NCBI GenBank assembly: GCA_025362075.1
Contig: JANYIL010000267.1
Span: 1 to 39,933 of the forward strand
Direction of reading: 5' to 3'
Source of the DNA: Chloracidobacterium sp.
Lineage (GTDB): Bacteria > Acidobacteriota > Blastocatellia > Pyrinomonadales > Pyrinomonadaceae
Length of the DNA stretch: 39,933 nt
Of this stretch, positions 28,319 through 38,988 are shown one piece after another. Made by a program: the position numbers and the translations under genes. Position 1 is the stretch's first letter. Each line of letters starts with the position of its first letter. The notes below the pieces were generated by a model. It had not been told where the DNA came from. It did not search any database and saw only the letters and a program-made list of their open reading frames with translations.

Positions 28319-29989
28319 GTGAAAGTAAATCCGTTAGCAGGGAAGTCGGCTGAGCAAGCGATGCTGGTCAACATACCAAAATTGATCACCGCCTACTACG
28401 CCGAGGTTCCAGATCCATATATTCCTGAGCAACGTGTAATGTTTGGCACTTCAGGGCATCGCGGTTCCGCATTCGAAAAAGCATTCAACGAATGGCATAT
28501 CCTCGCTATCAGTCAGGCTATTTGCTTGTACCGAAAGGAACAAAAGATCGATGGCCCCCTATTTCTCGGCATTGATACGCATGCACTCTCCGAACCGGCC
28601 TTTGCCACTACTCTGGAGGTGTTGGCGGCCAACGGAGTAGAGGTCATGATCGCGGGAAATGACGAATATACTCCGACACCAGCCGTTTCCCACGCTATTC
28701 TCGCGTACAACCGTGGGCGCACGAAAGGTCTTGCTGACGGTATCGTCATCACGCCTTCCCATAATCCGCCCCGTGACGGGGGATTCAAGTACAACCCGCC
28801 AAATGGAGGACCGGCTGAGCGGGCCGTCACCAATTGGATCGAGGCGAAGGCAAATGAGTTCCTCGAAAATGGGTTAGCAGACGTGAAAAAAATTGTTTAC
28901 GAGAAGGCTCTTCGCTCCCCTACGACGCACCGGCACGATTATATCGGCGACTACACGAACGATCTTTGTAACGTAGTTGACATGGATTCAATTCGCGGTG
29001 CCAATCTCAATCTTGGCGTTGATCCGCTTGGAGGCGCCGGCGTCCATTATTGGATCCGAATAGCCGATGTTTACGGATTGAACCTCACTGTCGTCAACGA
29101 TGCTGTCGATCCAACGTTTCGTTTCATGCCTTTGGATTGGGATGGTAAGATCCGTATGGATCCATCCTCGCCTTACGCCATGCAAAATTTGGTGGGCTTG
29201 AAGGATCGTTTCGACATTGCCTTCGCCTGCGACACAGACCATGACCGGCACGGGATTGTCACACGGAGCTCTGGACTGCTTCCGCCTAACCACTACCTTT
29301 CGGTAATGGTCGATTACCTTTTCCAACATCGGCCGCAGTGGAGTATTTCTTCCAAGATTGGCAAGACTGTGGTGAGCAGTCAAATGATCGATCGCGTCAC
29401 CGCGAAGCTAGGGCGCAAACTGTACGAGGTGCCAGTCGGCTTCAAATGGTTTGTTGACGGCCTGCTCGACGGGTCACTAGGATTCGGCGGCGAGGAGAGC
29501 TCTGGAGCATCTTTCTCACGTCGAGATGGCGGTGTTTGGACCACAGACAAGGACGGAATTGTGCCGGCTTTGCTCGCGGCGGAGATCACAGCGCGGATGA
29601 GCCGCGATCCTGGCGAGATCTATCGCAACCTTGAGTGTGAGCTCGGGGAGTCTTCCTATGATCGCGTCGAAGCGTCGGCCAACCCGATACAAAAAGAAAT
29701 GATTGGGAAACTCTCGCCAAAAGATATTAAGATCACGGAGCTGGCTGGCGAACAGATCCAAGCCATCCTCAGCCACGCAACTGGAAATGGAGCCCCGATC
29801 GGCGGGGTAAAGGTAATCGCCGATAGCGGATGGTTCGCCGCACGTCCCTCTGGTACTGAGAACATTTACAAGATATATGCGGAGAGCTTTCGCGGGCCGG
29901 ATCATTTGAGCCGTATCATTGATGAGGCGCAAATAATAGTCGACGACGCACTGGCGACGACAATGCCGCCCGCGAGGTTGAAACCATGA
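28319..29989 (+). CDS. pgm: Phosphoglucomutase (alpha-D-glucose phosphate-specific)
   Basis: NPLAGKSAEQAMLVNIPKLITAYY...VMFGTSGHRGSAFEKAFNE...IVITPSHNPPRDGGFKYNPPNGGPA...FACDTDHDRHGIV. Strong AAGGAG before GTG 28319; an in-frame ATG at 28253 is an alternative. Confidence 0.95.
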   Translation: MKVNPLAGKSAEQAMLVNIPKLITAYYAEVPDPYIPEQRVMFGTSGHRGSAFEKAFNEWHILAISQAICLYRKEQKIDGPLFLGIDTHALSEPAFATTLEVLAANGVEVMIAGNDEYTPTPAVSHAILAYNRGRTKGLADGIVITPSHNPPRDGGFKYNPPNGGPAERAVTNWIEAKANEFLENGLADVKKIVYEKALRSPTTHRHDYIGDYTNDLCNVVDMDSIRGANLNLGVDPLGGAGVHYWIRIADVYGLNLTVVNDAVDPTFRFMPLDWDGKIRMDPSSPYAMQNLVGLKDRFDIAFACDTDHDRHGIVTRSSGLLPPNHYLSVMVDYLFQHRPQWSISSKIGKTVVSSQMIDRVTAKLGRKLYEVPVGFKWFVDGLLDGSLGFGGEESSGASFSRRDGGVWTTDKDGIVPALLAAEITARMSRDPGEIYRNLECELGESSYDRVEASANPIQKEMIGKLSPKDIKITELAGEQIQAILSHATGNGAPIGGVKVIADSGWFAARPSGTENIYKIYAESFRGPDHLSRIIDEAQIIVDDALATTMPPARLKP

Positions 29990-31284
29990 GCAGCAATAAA
30001 CTATCCGTGGATGCCGAGCTGGAAAAACTTCAGCACGATTCATTCAAATACTTTTTGCATGAGACGAATCCAACGAATGGGCTGGTGATCGACAAGACCG
30101 AAGCAGATTGGCCTGCCAGTATTGCCGCGACTGGTCTGGCATTGGCATCGTATCCGGTCGCTGTCGAACGCGGATTTATGACGCGCACTGCGGCGGTAGA
30201 ACGAACGCTGACTACCCTGCGTTTTTTCTGGAATAGCCCGCACGGCCCCGAGCCTGACGCGACCGGTTATAAAGGGTTTTACTATCATTTTCTCGACATG
30301 CAGACCGGGCGGCGAGCCTGGAGATGTGAGCTATCGACAATAGACAGCACTTTTTTACTTGCCGGCGCGCTGACGGCTGGGACGTATTTTGTCGCAGATA
30401 CATCTGACGAAAATGAGATCCGCAACTTGGCGGAAGCACTCTATCATCGTGCCGATTGGCAATGGGCCCAAGACGGTGGCTCAACGGTTACGCACGGCTG
30501 GAAGCCCGAAAGCGGATTTCTTAAGTTCCGTTGGGAAGGATATGACGAAGCATTGTTGCTGTATATCCTCGGGTTGGGTTCGCCGACTCATCCGCTTCCC
30601 GAAGAGAGTTACACGGCATGGGCGTCCACGTACGAATGGAAAGAGTGTTACGGACAAGAATATCTTTACGCCGGGCCATTGTTTACGCACCAACTTTCAC
30701 ATATATGGATCGACTTTCGCCGCATTCAGGACGCTTTCATGCGCGACAAAGGCATCGACTATTTCGAGAACACTCGTCGCGCGACTTATGTACAACGTCA
30801 GTACGCGATTGATAACCCGCTAGAGTTCGCGCACTATGGCGAGCACTGCTGGGGACTGACCGCGAGCGAAGGTCCCGGTCCGGACACCATCAACGTAGCC
30901 GGTATCGAGCGCCAGTTCTTCGATTACGTGGGGCGCGGCGTGCCGTACGGACCTGACGACGGCACTATCGCGCCGTGGGCCGTGGCAGCCTCTCTGCCAT
31001 TTGCGCCGGAGATTGTGCTGCCCGTACTCGAGTACTGTATTCATGAAATCAAATTAACAGAGTCCAACCGCTATGGCTTCAAAGCGTCCTTCAATCCAAC
31101 CTATCCTGCTGCATCCGGCAATCCCCACGGCTGGGTATCGCCGTGGCATTTCGGGTTGAATGAAGGGCCGACTATTTTAATGATCGAAAATTATCGTTCG
31201 GGGCTATTGTGGCAATTGATGCGGAATTGTCCTTATATCGTCGCAGGCTTGCGCCGGGCCGACTTTGACGGGGGTTGGCTATGA
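29986..31284 (+). CDS. Glucoamylase-like glycoside hydrolase family protein
   Basis: LEKLQHDSFKYFLHETNPTNGLVIDKT...SIAATGLALASYPVAVERG...GFYYHFLDMQTGRRAWRCELSTIDSTFLLAG...GLTASEGPGP. ATGA overlap with pgm. Confidence 0.88.
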   Translation: MSSNKLSVDAELEKLQHDSFKYFLHETNPTNGLVIDKTEADWPASIAATGLALASYPVAVERGFMTRTAAVERTLTTLRFFWNSPHGPEPDATGYKGFYYHFLDMQTGRRAWRCELSTIDSTFLLAGALTAGTYFVADTSDENEIRNLAEALYHRADWQWAQDGGSTVTHGWKPESGFLKFRWEGYDEALLLYILGLGSPTHPLPEESYTAWASTYEWKECYGQEYLYAGPLFTHQLSHIWIDFRRIQDAFMRDKGIDYFENTRRATYVQRQYAIDNPLEFAHYGEHCWGLTASEGPGPDTINVAGIERQFFDYVGRGVPYGPDDGTIAPWAVAASLPFAPEIVLPVLEYCIHEIKLTESNRYGFKASFNPTYPAASGNPHGWVSPWHFGLNEGPTILMIENYRSGLLWQLMRNCPYIVAGLRRADFDGGWL

Positions 31285-31346
31285 CGCTATTCGCACATGA
31301 CGTTCTGAGATAGAAACTTGCGGATTAAGGTCATTTACGTTTGAGG

Positions 31347-32660
31347 ATGAAAGAAAATATGTCCGACTTGGTAGAAGAAGAAAAACCAATATCCAAAAAT
31401 CACTCGCACAGGAGCGTGCGAAAGTTCTTTGCCAATCTAGGTCCAGGCTTGATTACCGGCGCGGCCGACGACGATCCTTCAGGTATCTCGACATATTCAG
31501 TGGCGGGAGCGTCATTTGGCTACCTGCCGCTTTGGGTGGCACCTTTTGCTTTCCCGCTCATGGCCGCCGTGCAATTGATGTGTGCCAGATTGGGTTTGGT
31601 GACGGGACGTGGGCTGGCGGGAGTCGTGCGGCTTCAGTATCCGCGTTGGGTTTTGTGGGGAGCATGCTCTCTTTTGATTGTTGCTAATGTTTTTAACATC
31701 GGCGCGGATTTGGGCGGAATGGCCGAAGCAACCGAGATGATGACGGGAGTAAAATCGCATTACTGGACGCCGGTTTTTACCGCGTTGATTATTGCCCTGC
31801 TCTTTTTCTCTTCGTATCGCCAAATCGCCCGCATCTTCAAGTGGCTGACGCTTGTTTTGTTTGCTTATGTAATAACGGCGTTCCTCGCGCAGCCGGATTG
31901 GTATGCCGTCTTGAAAGCGACATTTGTGCCCCGCGTCATTTGGTCGAACGCATTTCTGGCAACTTTCGTCGGTGTCCTCGGCACGACCATCTCGCCGTAT
32001 CTTTTCTTCTGGCAATGCTCACAGGAAGTCGAAGACGAACGGACGCAGGGAAGAAGCACGGTCGAAGAACGCGAAGGAGCGACCGACGAAGAATTGCGAG
32101 TGGCGCGCATAGACGTTTTTACGGGAATGTTTTTCGCGAACACGGTGATGTTTTTTATCATTCTGACGACCGCTGCAACGCTGAACGCAAACGGGCAAAC
32201 CAGCATCGAAACGGCGCAACAGGCATCCGAAGCATTACGTCCCTTGGCGGGAAATGGAGCTTATTTATTATTCACACTCGGCATTATCGGGACGGGAATG
32301 TCGCCCGTTCCGGTGCTTGCAGGTTCGGCGGCTTACGCTGTTGCCGAAGCAGAATCGTGGCAGCACGATTCTTTAGAAGACCGACCGCGAATCGCTCCCA
32401 GATTCTATATTGTTGTCGCAATTGCAATGCTGCTCGGTTTAGGCCTGGATTTTGTAGGCTTCAACGCCGTCAAGATGCTTTTTTATTCAGCGGTTTTGAA
32501 CGGCATACTCGCGCCCCCGTTGGTTGTACTCGTAGTGTTATTGACGAGTAATCCAAAAATAATGGGTAATCGTGTGAGTTCACGTTCGCTGCGTTATTTG
32601 GGATGGGCAACGGCAGCGATTATGACGTTCGCTGCCTTGGGAATGTTTGCGACAATGTGA
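31347..32660 (+). CDS. Divergent NRAMP-superfamily divalent cation transporter
   Basis: [34 protein letters not shown]...[16 protein letters not shown]; 10+ hydrophobic segments. Confidence 0.85.
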   Translation: MKENMSDLVEEEKPISKNHSHRSVRKFFANLGPGLITGAADDDPSGISTYSVAGASFGYLPLWVAPFAFPLMAAVQLMCARLGLVTGRGLAGVVRLQYPRWVLWGACSLLIVANVFNIGADLGGMAEATEMMTGVKSHYWTPVFTALIIALLFFSSYRQIARIFKWLTLVLFAYVITAFLAQPDWYAVLKATFVPRVIWSNAFLATFVGVLGTTISPYLFFWQCSQEVEDERTQGRSTVEEREGATDEELRVARIDVFTGMFFANTVMFFIILTTAATLNANGQTSIETAQQASEALRPLAGNGAYLLFTLGIIGTGMSPVPVLAGSAAYAVAEAESWQHDSLEDRPRIAPRFYIVVAIAMLLGLGLDFVGFNAVKMLFYSAVLNGILAPPLVVLVVLLTSNPKIMGNRVSSRSLRYLGWATAAIMTFAALGMFATM

Positions 32661-32679
32661 AAATTTGGCGAAAAATAAT

Positions 32680-35055
32680 ATGAATCAATCTGAGAATGAA
32701 CAATCGTTGAGTGTCGATGAACTTCGGAAAATCAACGCCTACTGGCGAGCAGCGAACTATCTATCCGTTGGGCAGATCTACCTTTACGACAATCCGCTGC
32801 TGAAGCGGCCGTTGGAGATAGGAGACGTAAAGCATATGCTGCTGGGCCATTGGGGCACGACTCCCGGGCAGAACTTCGTTTACGCTCACCTAAACCGTGT
32901 CATCAAGAAATACGACCTCAGCATGATTTACGTTTCCGGCCCCGGGCATGGCGGGCCGGCCGTCGTGGGCAACACGTACCTAGAGGGGACCTATAGCGAG
33001 GTATATCCTGACATCAGTCAGGATGAAGCGGGGCTTCGAAAATTGTTTCTTCAGTTCTCGTTTCCCGGAGGCATTCCGAGTCATGCATCGCCTGAGACGC
33101 CCGGCTCTATTCACGAAGGCGGGGAGTTAGGCTATTCGCTCAGCCATTCGTTTGGGGCAGTGTTCGATAATCCGGATCTCATCGTCGCCTGCGTTGTCGG
33201 CGATGGCGAGGCGGAAACCGGACCGCTCGCCACCGCCTGGCATTCCAACAAGTTCCTCGATCCGGTCACCGACGGAGCGGTGCTGCCGATCCTGCATCTA
33301 AACGGTTACAAGATCGCCAACCCGACCATCCTCGCGCGCATCACTCGCGAGGAATTGGAGCAGCTTCTCCGAGGCTATGGATGGACCCCCTATTTCGTTG
33401 AGGGCCATGAGCCAGGGCCGATGCATGAGGCGATGGCCGCGACACTCGACACAGTAGTTGAACAAATCAAACACATCCAGCTCCACGCTCGCACCAGTGG
33501 CGATACCACGCGTCCGCGTTGGCCGATGATCGTGCTTGACTCACCTAAAGGTTGGACAGGGCCGAAAGTTATTGATGGTGTACAGATTGAAGGCACTTTT
33601 CGTTCGCATCAGGTGCCGTTGTCGGACCCGGCCACGCATCCTGAACACCTCAAGCTGCTGGAGGATTGGCTGAAAAGCTACAAGCCGCAAGAGCTCTTTG
33701 ACGAGCAGGGACGCCTGAGACCGGAATTGGCAGAACTCGCGCCCAGTGGCGAACGACGTATGGGATCAAATCCCCACGCCAACGGGGGCGTTCTGCTCCG
33801 CGACCTGCAGATGCCGGATTTCCGTGACTACGCGATCGACGTGCCTTTGCCTGGTGTCCGCGGAATCGGCGACACGCATCTATTAGGAGGGTTCCTTCGC
33901 GACGTGACCAAGTTGAACAATGAACAGCGCAATTTTCGTGTATTTGGTCCCGACGAGACGCTTTCAAACGGCCTTGAAGCCCTCTTTGAAGTGACGAACC
34001 GGCAATGGGATGCCGCCACCGCGCCGAACGACGAATTTCTCGCTCCCACAGGGCGCGTCATGGAAATGCTTAGCGAGCACCAATGCGAGGGCTGGCTTGA
34101 GGGCTACCTACTCACCGGACGGCATGGACTCTTCAACTGCTACGAGGCGTTCGTACATATCGTTGATTCGATGTTCAACCAGCACGCCAAGTGGTTGAAA
34201 GTCACCTCGCATTTGCCATGGCGGCGGAAGATTGCTTCATTGAACTACTTGCTGGCCTCGCATGTCTGGCGACAGGATCACAACGGCTTCACGCATCAGG
34301 ATCCCGGTTTCATTGATGTCGTTATGAATAAAAAGGCCGAGATCGTGAGGGTTTATCTGCCGCCGGACGCGAATTGTCTGCTGTCGGTAATGGACCACTG
34401 CCTGCGTAGCCGCCATTACGTCAACGTCGTGATAGCGGGCAAACATCCGGCGCCGCAGTGGTTGACGATGGACGATGCCGTCAAGCACTGCTCGGCGGGC
34501 ATCGGCATCTGGGAGTGGGCCGGGAACGATCAAGGAGCCGCTCCCGACGTAGTCATGGTCTGCTGCGGCGACGTTCCCACGCTTGAGACGCTCGCCGCCG
34601 TTTCCATTCTGCGCGAGCATTTGCCGAATCTAAAAGTCCGTGTGGTCAATGTCATCGACCTTATGAAGCTCCAGCCTCGGGAAGAGCACCCCCACGGGTT
34701 GAGCGACGCGGATTTCGACGAACTCTTCACCAAGGATAAGCCGGTCATTTTCGCCTTTCATGGTTACCCATGGTTGATCCACCGGCTCACCTACCGCCGG
34801 ACCAACCACGACAACATACACGTCCGTGGCTATAAGGAAGAAGGTACTATCACCACGCCCTTTGATATGACGGTGCTGAACGATCTCGACCGTTTCCATC
34901 TGGTCGAGGATGTGATCGATCGTGTACCGAGCTTAGGGCCAAACGCTGCCCGCGTTCGTCAAGCGATGAGTGATAAGATTCTGGAACATAGTAAGTACAT
35001 CCGGAAATACGGTGAGGATATGCCCGAGGTCCGCAATTGGAAATGGACAGATTAA
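32680..35055 (+). CDS. xfp: Phosphoketolase (xylulose-5-P/fructose-6-P)
   Basis: [25 protein letters not shown]...[17 protein letters not shown]...[26 protein letters not shown]...[24 protein letters not shown]. Confidence 0.97.
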   Translation: MNQSENEQSLSVDELRKINAYWRAANYLSVGQIYLYDNPLLKRPLEIGDVKHMLLGHWGTTPGQNFVYAHLNRVIKKYDLSMIYVSGPGHGGPAVVGNTYLEGTYSEVYPDISQDEAGLRKLFLQFSFPGGIPSHASPETPGSIHEGGELGYSLSHSFGAVFDNPDLIVACVVGDGEAETGPLATAWHSNKFLDPVTDGAVLPILHLNGYKIANPTILARITREELEQLLRGYGWTPYFVEGHEPGPMHEAMAATLDTVVEQIKHIQLHARTSGDTTRPRWPMIVLDSPKGWTGPKVIDGVQIEGTFRSHQVPLSDPATHPEHLKLLEDWLKSYKPQELFDEQGRLRPELAELAPSGERRMGSNPHANGGVLLRDLQMPDFRDYAIDVPLPGVRGIGDTHLLGGFLRDVTKLNNEQRNFRVFGPDETLSNGLEALFEVTNRQWDAATAPNDEFLAPTGRVMEMLSEHQCEGWLEGYLLTGRHGLFNCYEAFVHIVDSMFNQHAKWLKVTSHLPWRRKIASLNYLLASHVWRQDHNGFTHQDPGFIDVVMNKKAEIVRVYLPPDANCLLSVMDHCLRSRHYVNVVIAGKHPAPQWLTMDDAVKHCSAGIGIWEWAGNDQGAAPDVVMVCCGDVPTLETLAAVSILREHLPNLKVRVVNVIDLMKLQPREEHPHGLSDADFDELFTKDKPVIFAFHGYPWLIHRLTYRRTNHDNIHVRGYKEEGTITTPFDMTVLNDLDRFHLVEDVIDRVPSLGPNAARVRQAMSDKILEHSKYIRKYGEDMPEVRNWKWTD

Positions 35056-35059
35056 AGCT

Positions 35060-36307
35060 ATGAATATTTTAGTTCTAAATTGCGGAAGTTCTTCGATAAA
35101 GTTTCAAGTCATTGCCACCGACTTGGAGCGAATCGAGAAAAATACGGATGAACGGCTCGCGCACGGAATCGTCGAGTTTCACGGCGGACAGGCGATTGTC
35201 ACATTAAGTGCGGAGGGAAAAGCGGCACATCATTCGACCGCTCCGTTGCGTGACACACGAGCGGCCGTCAAATTGATCTTAAATTGGGTGATCTCGAAGG
35301 AATCCGAGGTTAAAGCAATCAAAAGCAAGTCAGATATTCACGCCGTCGGTCATCGGGTCGTTCACGGCGGCGAGAAGTTCAAAGCATCGGTTTTGATAAC
35401 CGGCGAAGTCTTGAGCGATATTGAAGAGTGCATCGAACTCGCCCCGCTGCATAACTCCGCAAACATTCAAGGCATCAATGCCAGCCGCGAAATCTTCGGT
35501 GAAGAAATGCCAAACATCGCGGTTTTTGATACGGCTTTTCACCAGACTCTGTCGGAAAAAGCGTTTCTTTACGCCCTGCCGTATCAACTCTACCGCCGAC
35601 ATAAGATCCGCCGTTACGGTTTTCACGGAACCTCGCACCGATATGTCGCTTATCGCTTTCGCCAACTGGAAAAAATTGAACGCGAAAAGGTGAACATTAT
35701 CACCTTGCATCTCGGTAACGGCTGTTCGGCAGCGGCAATCAAGAACGGCGATTCGATTGATACTTCGATGGGAATGACACCGCTCGAAGGCTTGGTGATG
35801 GGAACGCGGGCCGGTGATTTCGACCCGGCGATCATTGATTTTATCGCTGCCAAAGAAGGTTTGTCAGCACTGGAAATCGAATCGCTGGTTAATAAACAAT
35901 CGGGCTTGCTAGGGATTTCTGGTTTGACCAATGACATGCGCGAACTGCTCGCCGAAGCCAAAGAAAACGGCGACCGTCGGGCCCGTCTTGCGATCGAAAT
36001 TTTCTGTTACCGCGCGAGCAAATACATCGGCGCCTATTTAGCGGCGATGAACGGTGCCGACGCCATTGTTTTTACCGGCGGCATCGGCGAAAATTCGCCC
36101 GAAGTTCGGCGGCTGATATGTGAAAAACTGTCCTGGATGGGAATCGAGATCGATCCATTGCTGAATGAGACATTCAGCAATGGAAGTGAAGGGATCATCA
36201 GTAAAGATAAGGCACGTGTTAAGGTGTATGTCATTCCGACAAACGAGGAACTGCTCATTGCCCGCGATGCCGTAAGGCTGACTAGCAACGATGCCTCTGG
36301 CTTGTAA
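35060..36307 (+). CDS. ackA: Acetate kinase
   Basis: [18 protein letters not shown]...[11 protein letters not shown]...FDTAFHQTL...[13 protein letters not shown]...[17 protein letters not shown]...[17 protein letters not shown] 4 bp after the xfp stop. Confidence 0.97.
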   Translation: MNILVLNCGSSSIKFQVIATDLERIEKNTDERLAHGIVEFHGGQAIVTLSAEGKAAHHSTAPLRDTRAAVKLILNWVISKESEVKAIKSKSDIHAVGHRVVHGGEKFKASVLITGEVLSDIEECIELAPLHNSANIQGINASREIFGEEMPNIAVFDTAFHQTLSEKAFLYALPYQLYRRHKIRRYGFHGTSHRYVAYRFRQLEKIEREKVNIITLHLGNGCSAAAIKNGDSIDTSMGMTPLEGLVMGTRAGDFDPAIIDFIAAKEGLSALEIESLVNKQSGLLGISGLTNDMRELLAEAKENGDRRARLAIEIFCYRASKYIGAYLAAMNGADAIVFTGGIGENSPEVRRLICEKLSWMGIEIDPLLNETFSNGSEGIISKDKARVKVYVIPTNEELLIARDAVRLTSNDASGL

Positions 36308-36407
36308 CCCACCGTCTCTTGAACAAGAAGAGTTATGAAAATTGTAATTAGAATCGGAGACTCCTTACGGATATTCTAGGGTCGGAAACAGCAATAATTT
36401 ACGTGGT

Positions 36408-38924
36408 ATGAAGCAACCGTTAATTGAAAACCAGTTATCATCTAGGCACCCGACCGACAGGTTCGCGGGACTGAGCGGAGCGGAAGCACGCCAAAGGCTC
36501 AAGCAATTCGGGTACAATGATCCTGTCAAATCGCACAAAACCTCAAGAATCGTACAATTTCTTCTTCTCTTCGCGGAACCTCTTATAGCGATTTTACTTG
36601 TTGCGAGCGCGGTTTCAGTGGTCGTAGGCGATGTGGTCAATGCTCTCATAATTCTGGTAATGGTGCTTTTGGGCGTGATTCTGAATTTTATTCAAACTTC
36701 GCGATCACAAAATGCTGCTGAGGCTTTGAAAAAAGCAGTGTCGTTGACAGCGACAGTGTTGCGTGGCGGGGAATGGCTAGAAATAACTCGTCGTGAGGTC
36801 GTGCCGGGCGATCTGGTGAGGCTATCTGCCGGTGACCTGGTGCCCGCCGATGCTGATCTGATCGAAGCCAACAGCCTCCATGTGGCCGAATCCGCCTTGA
36901 CCGGTGAATCCCTCCCGGTTGAGAAAGATGTAGGAGCTAAAGATGCTAGTCAGACAAAGGTCTTCTTAGGAACCTCCGTTATCAGCGGAACCGCGAAGGC
37001 TCTGGTTACCGCGACAGGCAGCGAGACGGTTTTCGGCGATATAGCGAAACGTTTAGTCGGTAAGACCCCGGAATCGGACTTTGAACGAGGCACTCGCAAA
37101 TTCGGATACCTGATAATGCGGGTTGTTTTTTTCCTGGTGGTCTTCGTGCTGATTATTAACGTCCTGATGCACCGGGACATCCTTGAATCGCTGTTTTTCT
37201 CTATCGCACTTGCGGTTGGGCTCACTCCCGAATTCCTGCCGATGATAACTGCGGTCACCCTCGGTCAGGGAGCAGTGCGAATGGCTAAGCATAAGGTTAT
37301 CGTAAAACACCTGGGCGCGATGCAGAATCTTGGCAGCATGGACATTTTGTGCAGCGATAAAACGGGCACACTTACAAGCGGAGAACTCTCACTCGAAGGC
37401 CACGTCGACCCGTTTGGCGAACCGTCTGAGCATGTATTTCAGCTTGCTTTTCTTAATTGCTCCTTTCAAACGGGGATTCCGAACGCTCTAAACAAAGCGA
37501 TAAAAAGTAAAGGAGATCCGCTCGATGACGCCATTTTGCTCCATGAGCCGTCAGGTCTTGCCGACTTTAACGTTCTCGACGAGGTCCCATTTGATTTTGA
37601 GCGCCGCCGGGCAACCGTAGTTGTTGAAAAAGGCGCTAAAAGAACACTCATCTGTAAAGGTGCTCCGGAAAGCATTTTTTCAGTATGTTCGGACTATGAG
37701 ATGGACGCCAAAACTTTGTCATTTGACGATCAAAGCAAGAAAAAATGTTTGGATTTATTCGGCAGCTTCAGCGAAAAAGGCCTTCGAGTTCTTGCGGTTG
37801 CGTATCGGACTGTCAAAGTTCAACAAAGCTATAAGAAAGAGGACGAGACAGGTTTGACGCTTGCAGGTTTCCTAACGTTTGCTGACGAACCGCTCGAATC
37901 CGCGGCTGCGGCTCTAAAGGCCCTTGCACGAGACGGCGTCGAAGTCAAGATTCTAACAGGCGATAACGAACTTGTTGCCCGCCACGTATGCGAAAAGGTG
38001 GGATTGGCGACTGCCAAGATAATACTGGGCGATGAGATCGAGCGAATGGCGGACGGTGCCCTAGCTCAGGTAGCAGAAACCGTCAGTATATTTGCACGAG
38101 TCTCTCCGATGCAGAAAAACCGCATCTTGCTCGCGCTAAAGAGCCGCGGACACGTCGTCGGGTACCTGGGCGACGGCATCAACGATGCTCCATCACTGCG
38201 AACGGCAGATGTAGGCATCTCCGTCTCATCTGCAACGGACGTGGCCAAAGACGCGGCCGAGATCGTCCTGCTCGAACGCAGTCTCTCGGTACTGCATCAC
38301 GGTATTCTCGAAGGGCGGAAATCGTTTGGCAATGTAATGAAGTACCTTCTCATGGGAACAAGTTCCAATTTCGGAAACATGTTCAGCATGGCCGGAGCCG
38401 CTATCTTTTTGCCTTTTCTGCCCATGCTGCCAACGCAGATCCTGCTCAATAACTTTCTCTATGACCTCGCCCAGATCACGATCCCGACCGATAATGTCGA
38501 TAGCGCATTTATTCGCAAACCCCAGCATTGGGACATTAAGCTTATCCGAAATTTCATGCTCGTTATCGGCCCTATCAGCTCGATCTATGATTTTTTGACT
38601 TTCTACGTGCTGATCGCATATTTTCACGCTGCGGAAAAGGAGTTTCACACCGGTTGGTTTGTTGAGTCTCTGGCCACTCAAACAGCCGTTGTCTTTGTTA
38701 TTCGCACAGTCGGTAATCCATTTAAAAGCCGCCCGAGCCGTGCGCTGACCGTAACCGTGCTCACCGTCATTGCTCTTTCCGTTCTCCTCCCTTTTAGTCC
38801 TTTCGGACCGATTCTCGGTTTTGTGCCACTACCGTTCAGCTATTTTATTTTCTTGGCGGGAGCTACGGCGACGTATTTGCTGCTCGTGGAATTAGTGAAA
38901 CGCCGTCTAATGCGGAAATTGTGA
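36408..38924 (+). CDS. mgtA: Magnesium-translocating P-type ATPase (MgtA/MgtB family)
   Basis: [88 protein letters not shown]. Confidence 0.93.
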   Translation: MKQPLIENQLSSRHPTDRFAGLSGAEARQRLKQFGYNDPVKSHKTSRIVQFLLLFAEPLIAILLVASAVSVVVGDVVNALIILVMVLLGVILNFIQTSRSQNAAEALKKAVSLTATVLRGGEWLEITRREVVPGDLVRLSAGDLVPADADLIEANSLHVAESALTGESLPVEKDVGAKDASQTKVFLGTSVISGTAKALVTATGSETVFGDIAKRLVGKTPESDFERGTRKFGYLIMRVVFFLVVFVLIINVLMHRDILESLFFSIALAVGLTPEFLPMITAVTLGQGAVRMAKHKVIVKHLGAMQNLGSMDILCSDKTGTLTSGELSLEGHVDPFGEPSEHVFQLAFLNCSFQTGIPNALNKAIKSKGDPLDDAILLHEPSGLADFNVLDEVPFDFERRRATVVVEKGAKRTLICKGAPESIFSVCSDYEMDAKTLSFDDQSKKKCLDLFGSFSEKGLRVLAVAYRTVKVQQSYKKEDETGLTLAGFLTFADEPLESAAAALKALARDGVEVKILTGDNELVARHVCEKVGLATAKIILGDEIERMADGALAQVAETVSIFARVSPMQKNRILLALKSRGHVVGYLGDGINDAPSLRTADVGISVSSATDVAKDAAEIVLLERSLSVLHHGILEGRKSFGNVMKYLLMGTSSNFGNMFSMAGAAIFLPFLPMLPTQILLNNFLYDLAQITIPTDNVDSAFIRKPQHWDIKLIRNFMLVIGPISSIYDFLTFYVLIAYFHAAEKEFHTGWFVESLATQTAVVFVIRTVGNPFKSRPSRALTVTVLTVIALSVLLPFSPFGPILGFVPLPFSYFIFLAGATATYLLLVELVKRRLMRKL

Positions 38925-38988
38925 AGTGCGAAAACGAAGAATGCTAATGGTAGCTGACGGATTTTGTATGTTAAAAATGAATCAGTAA

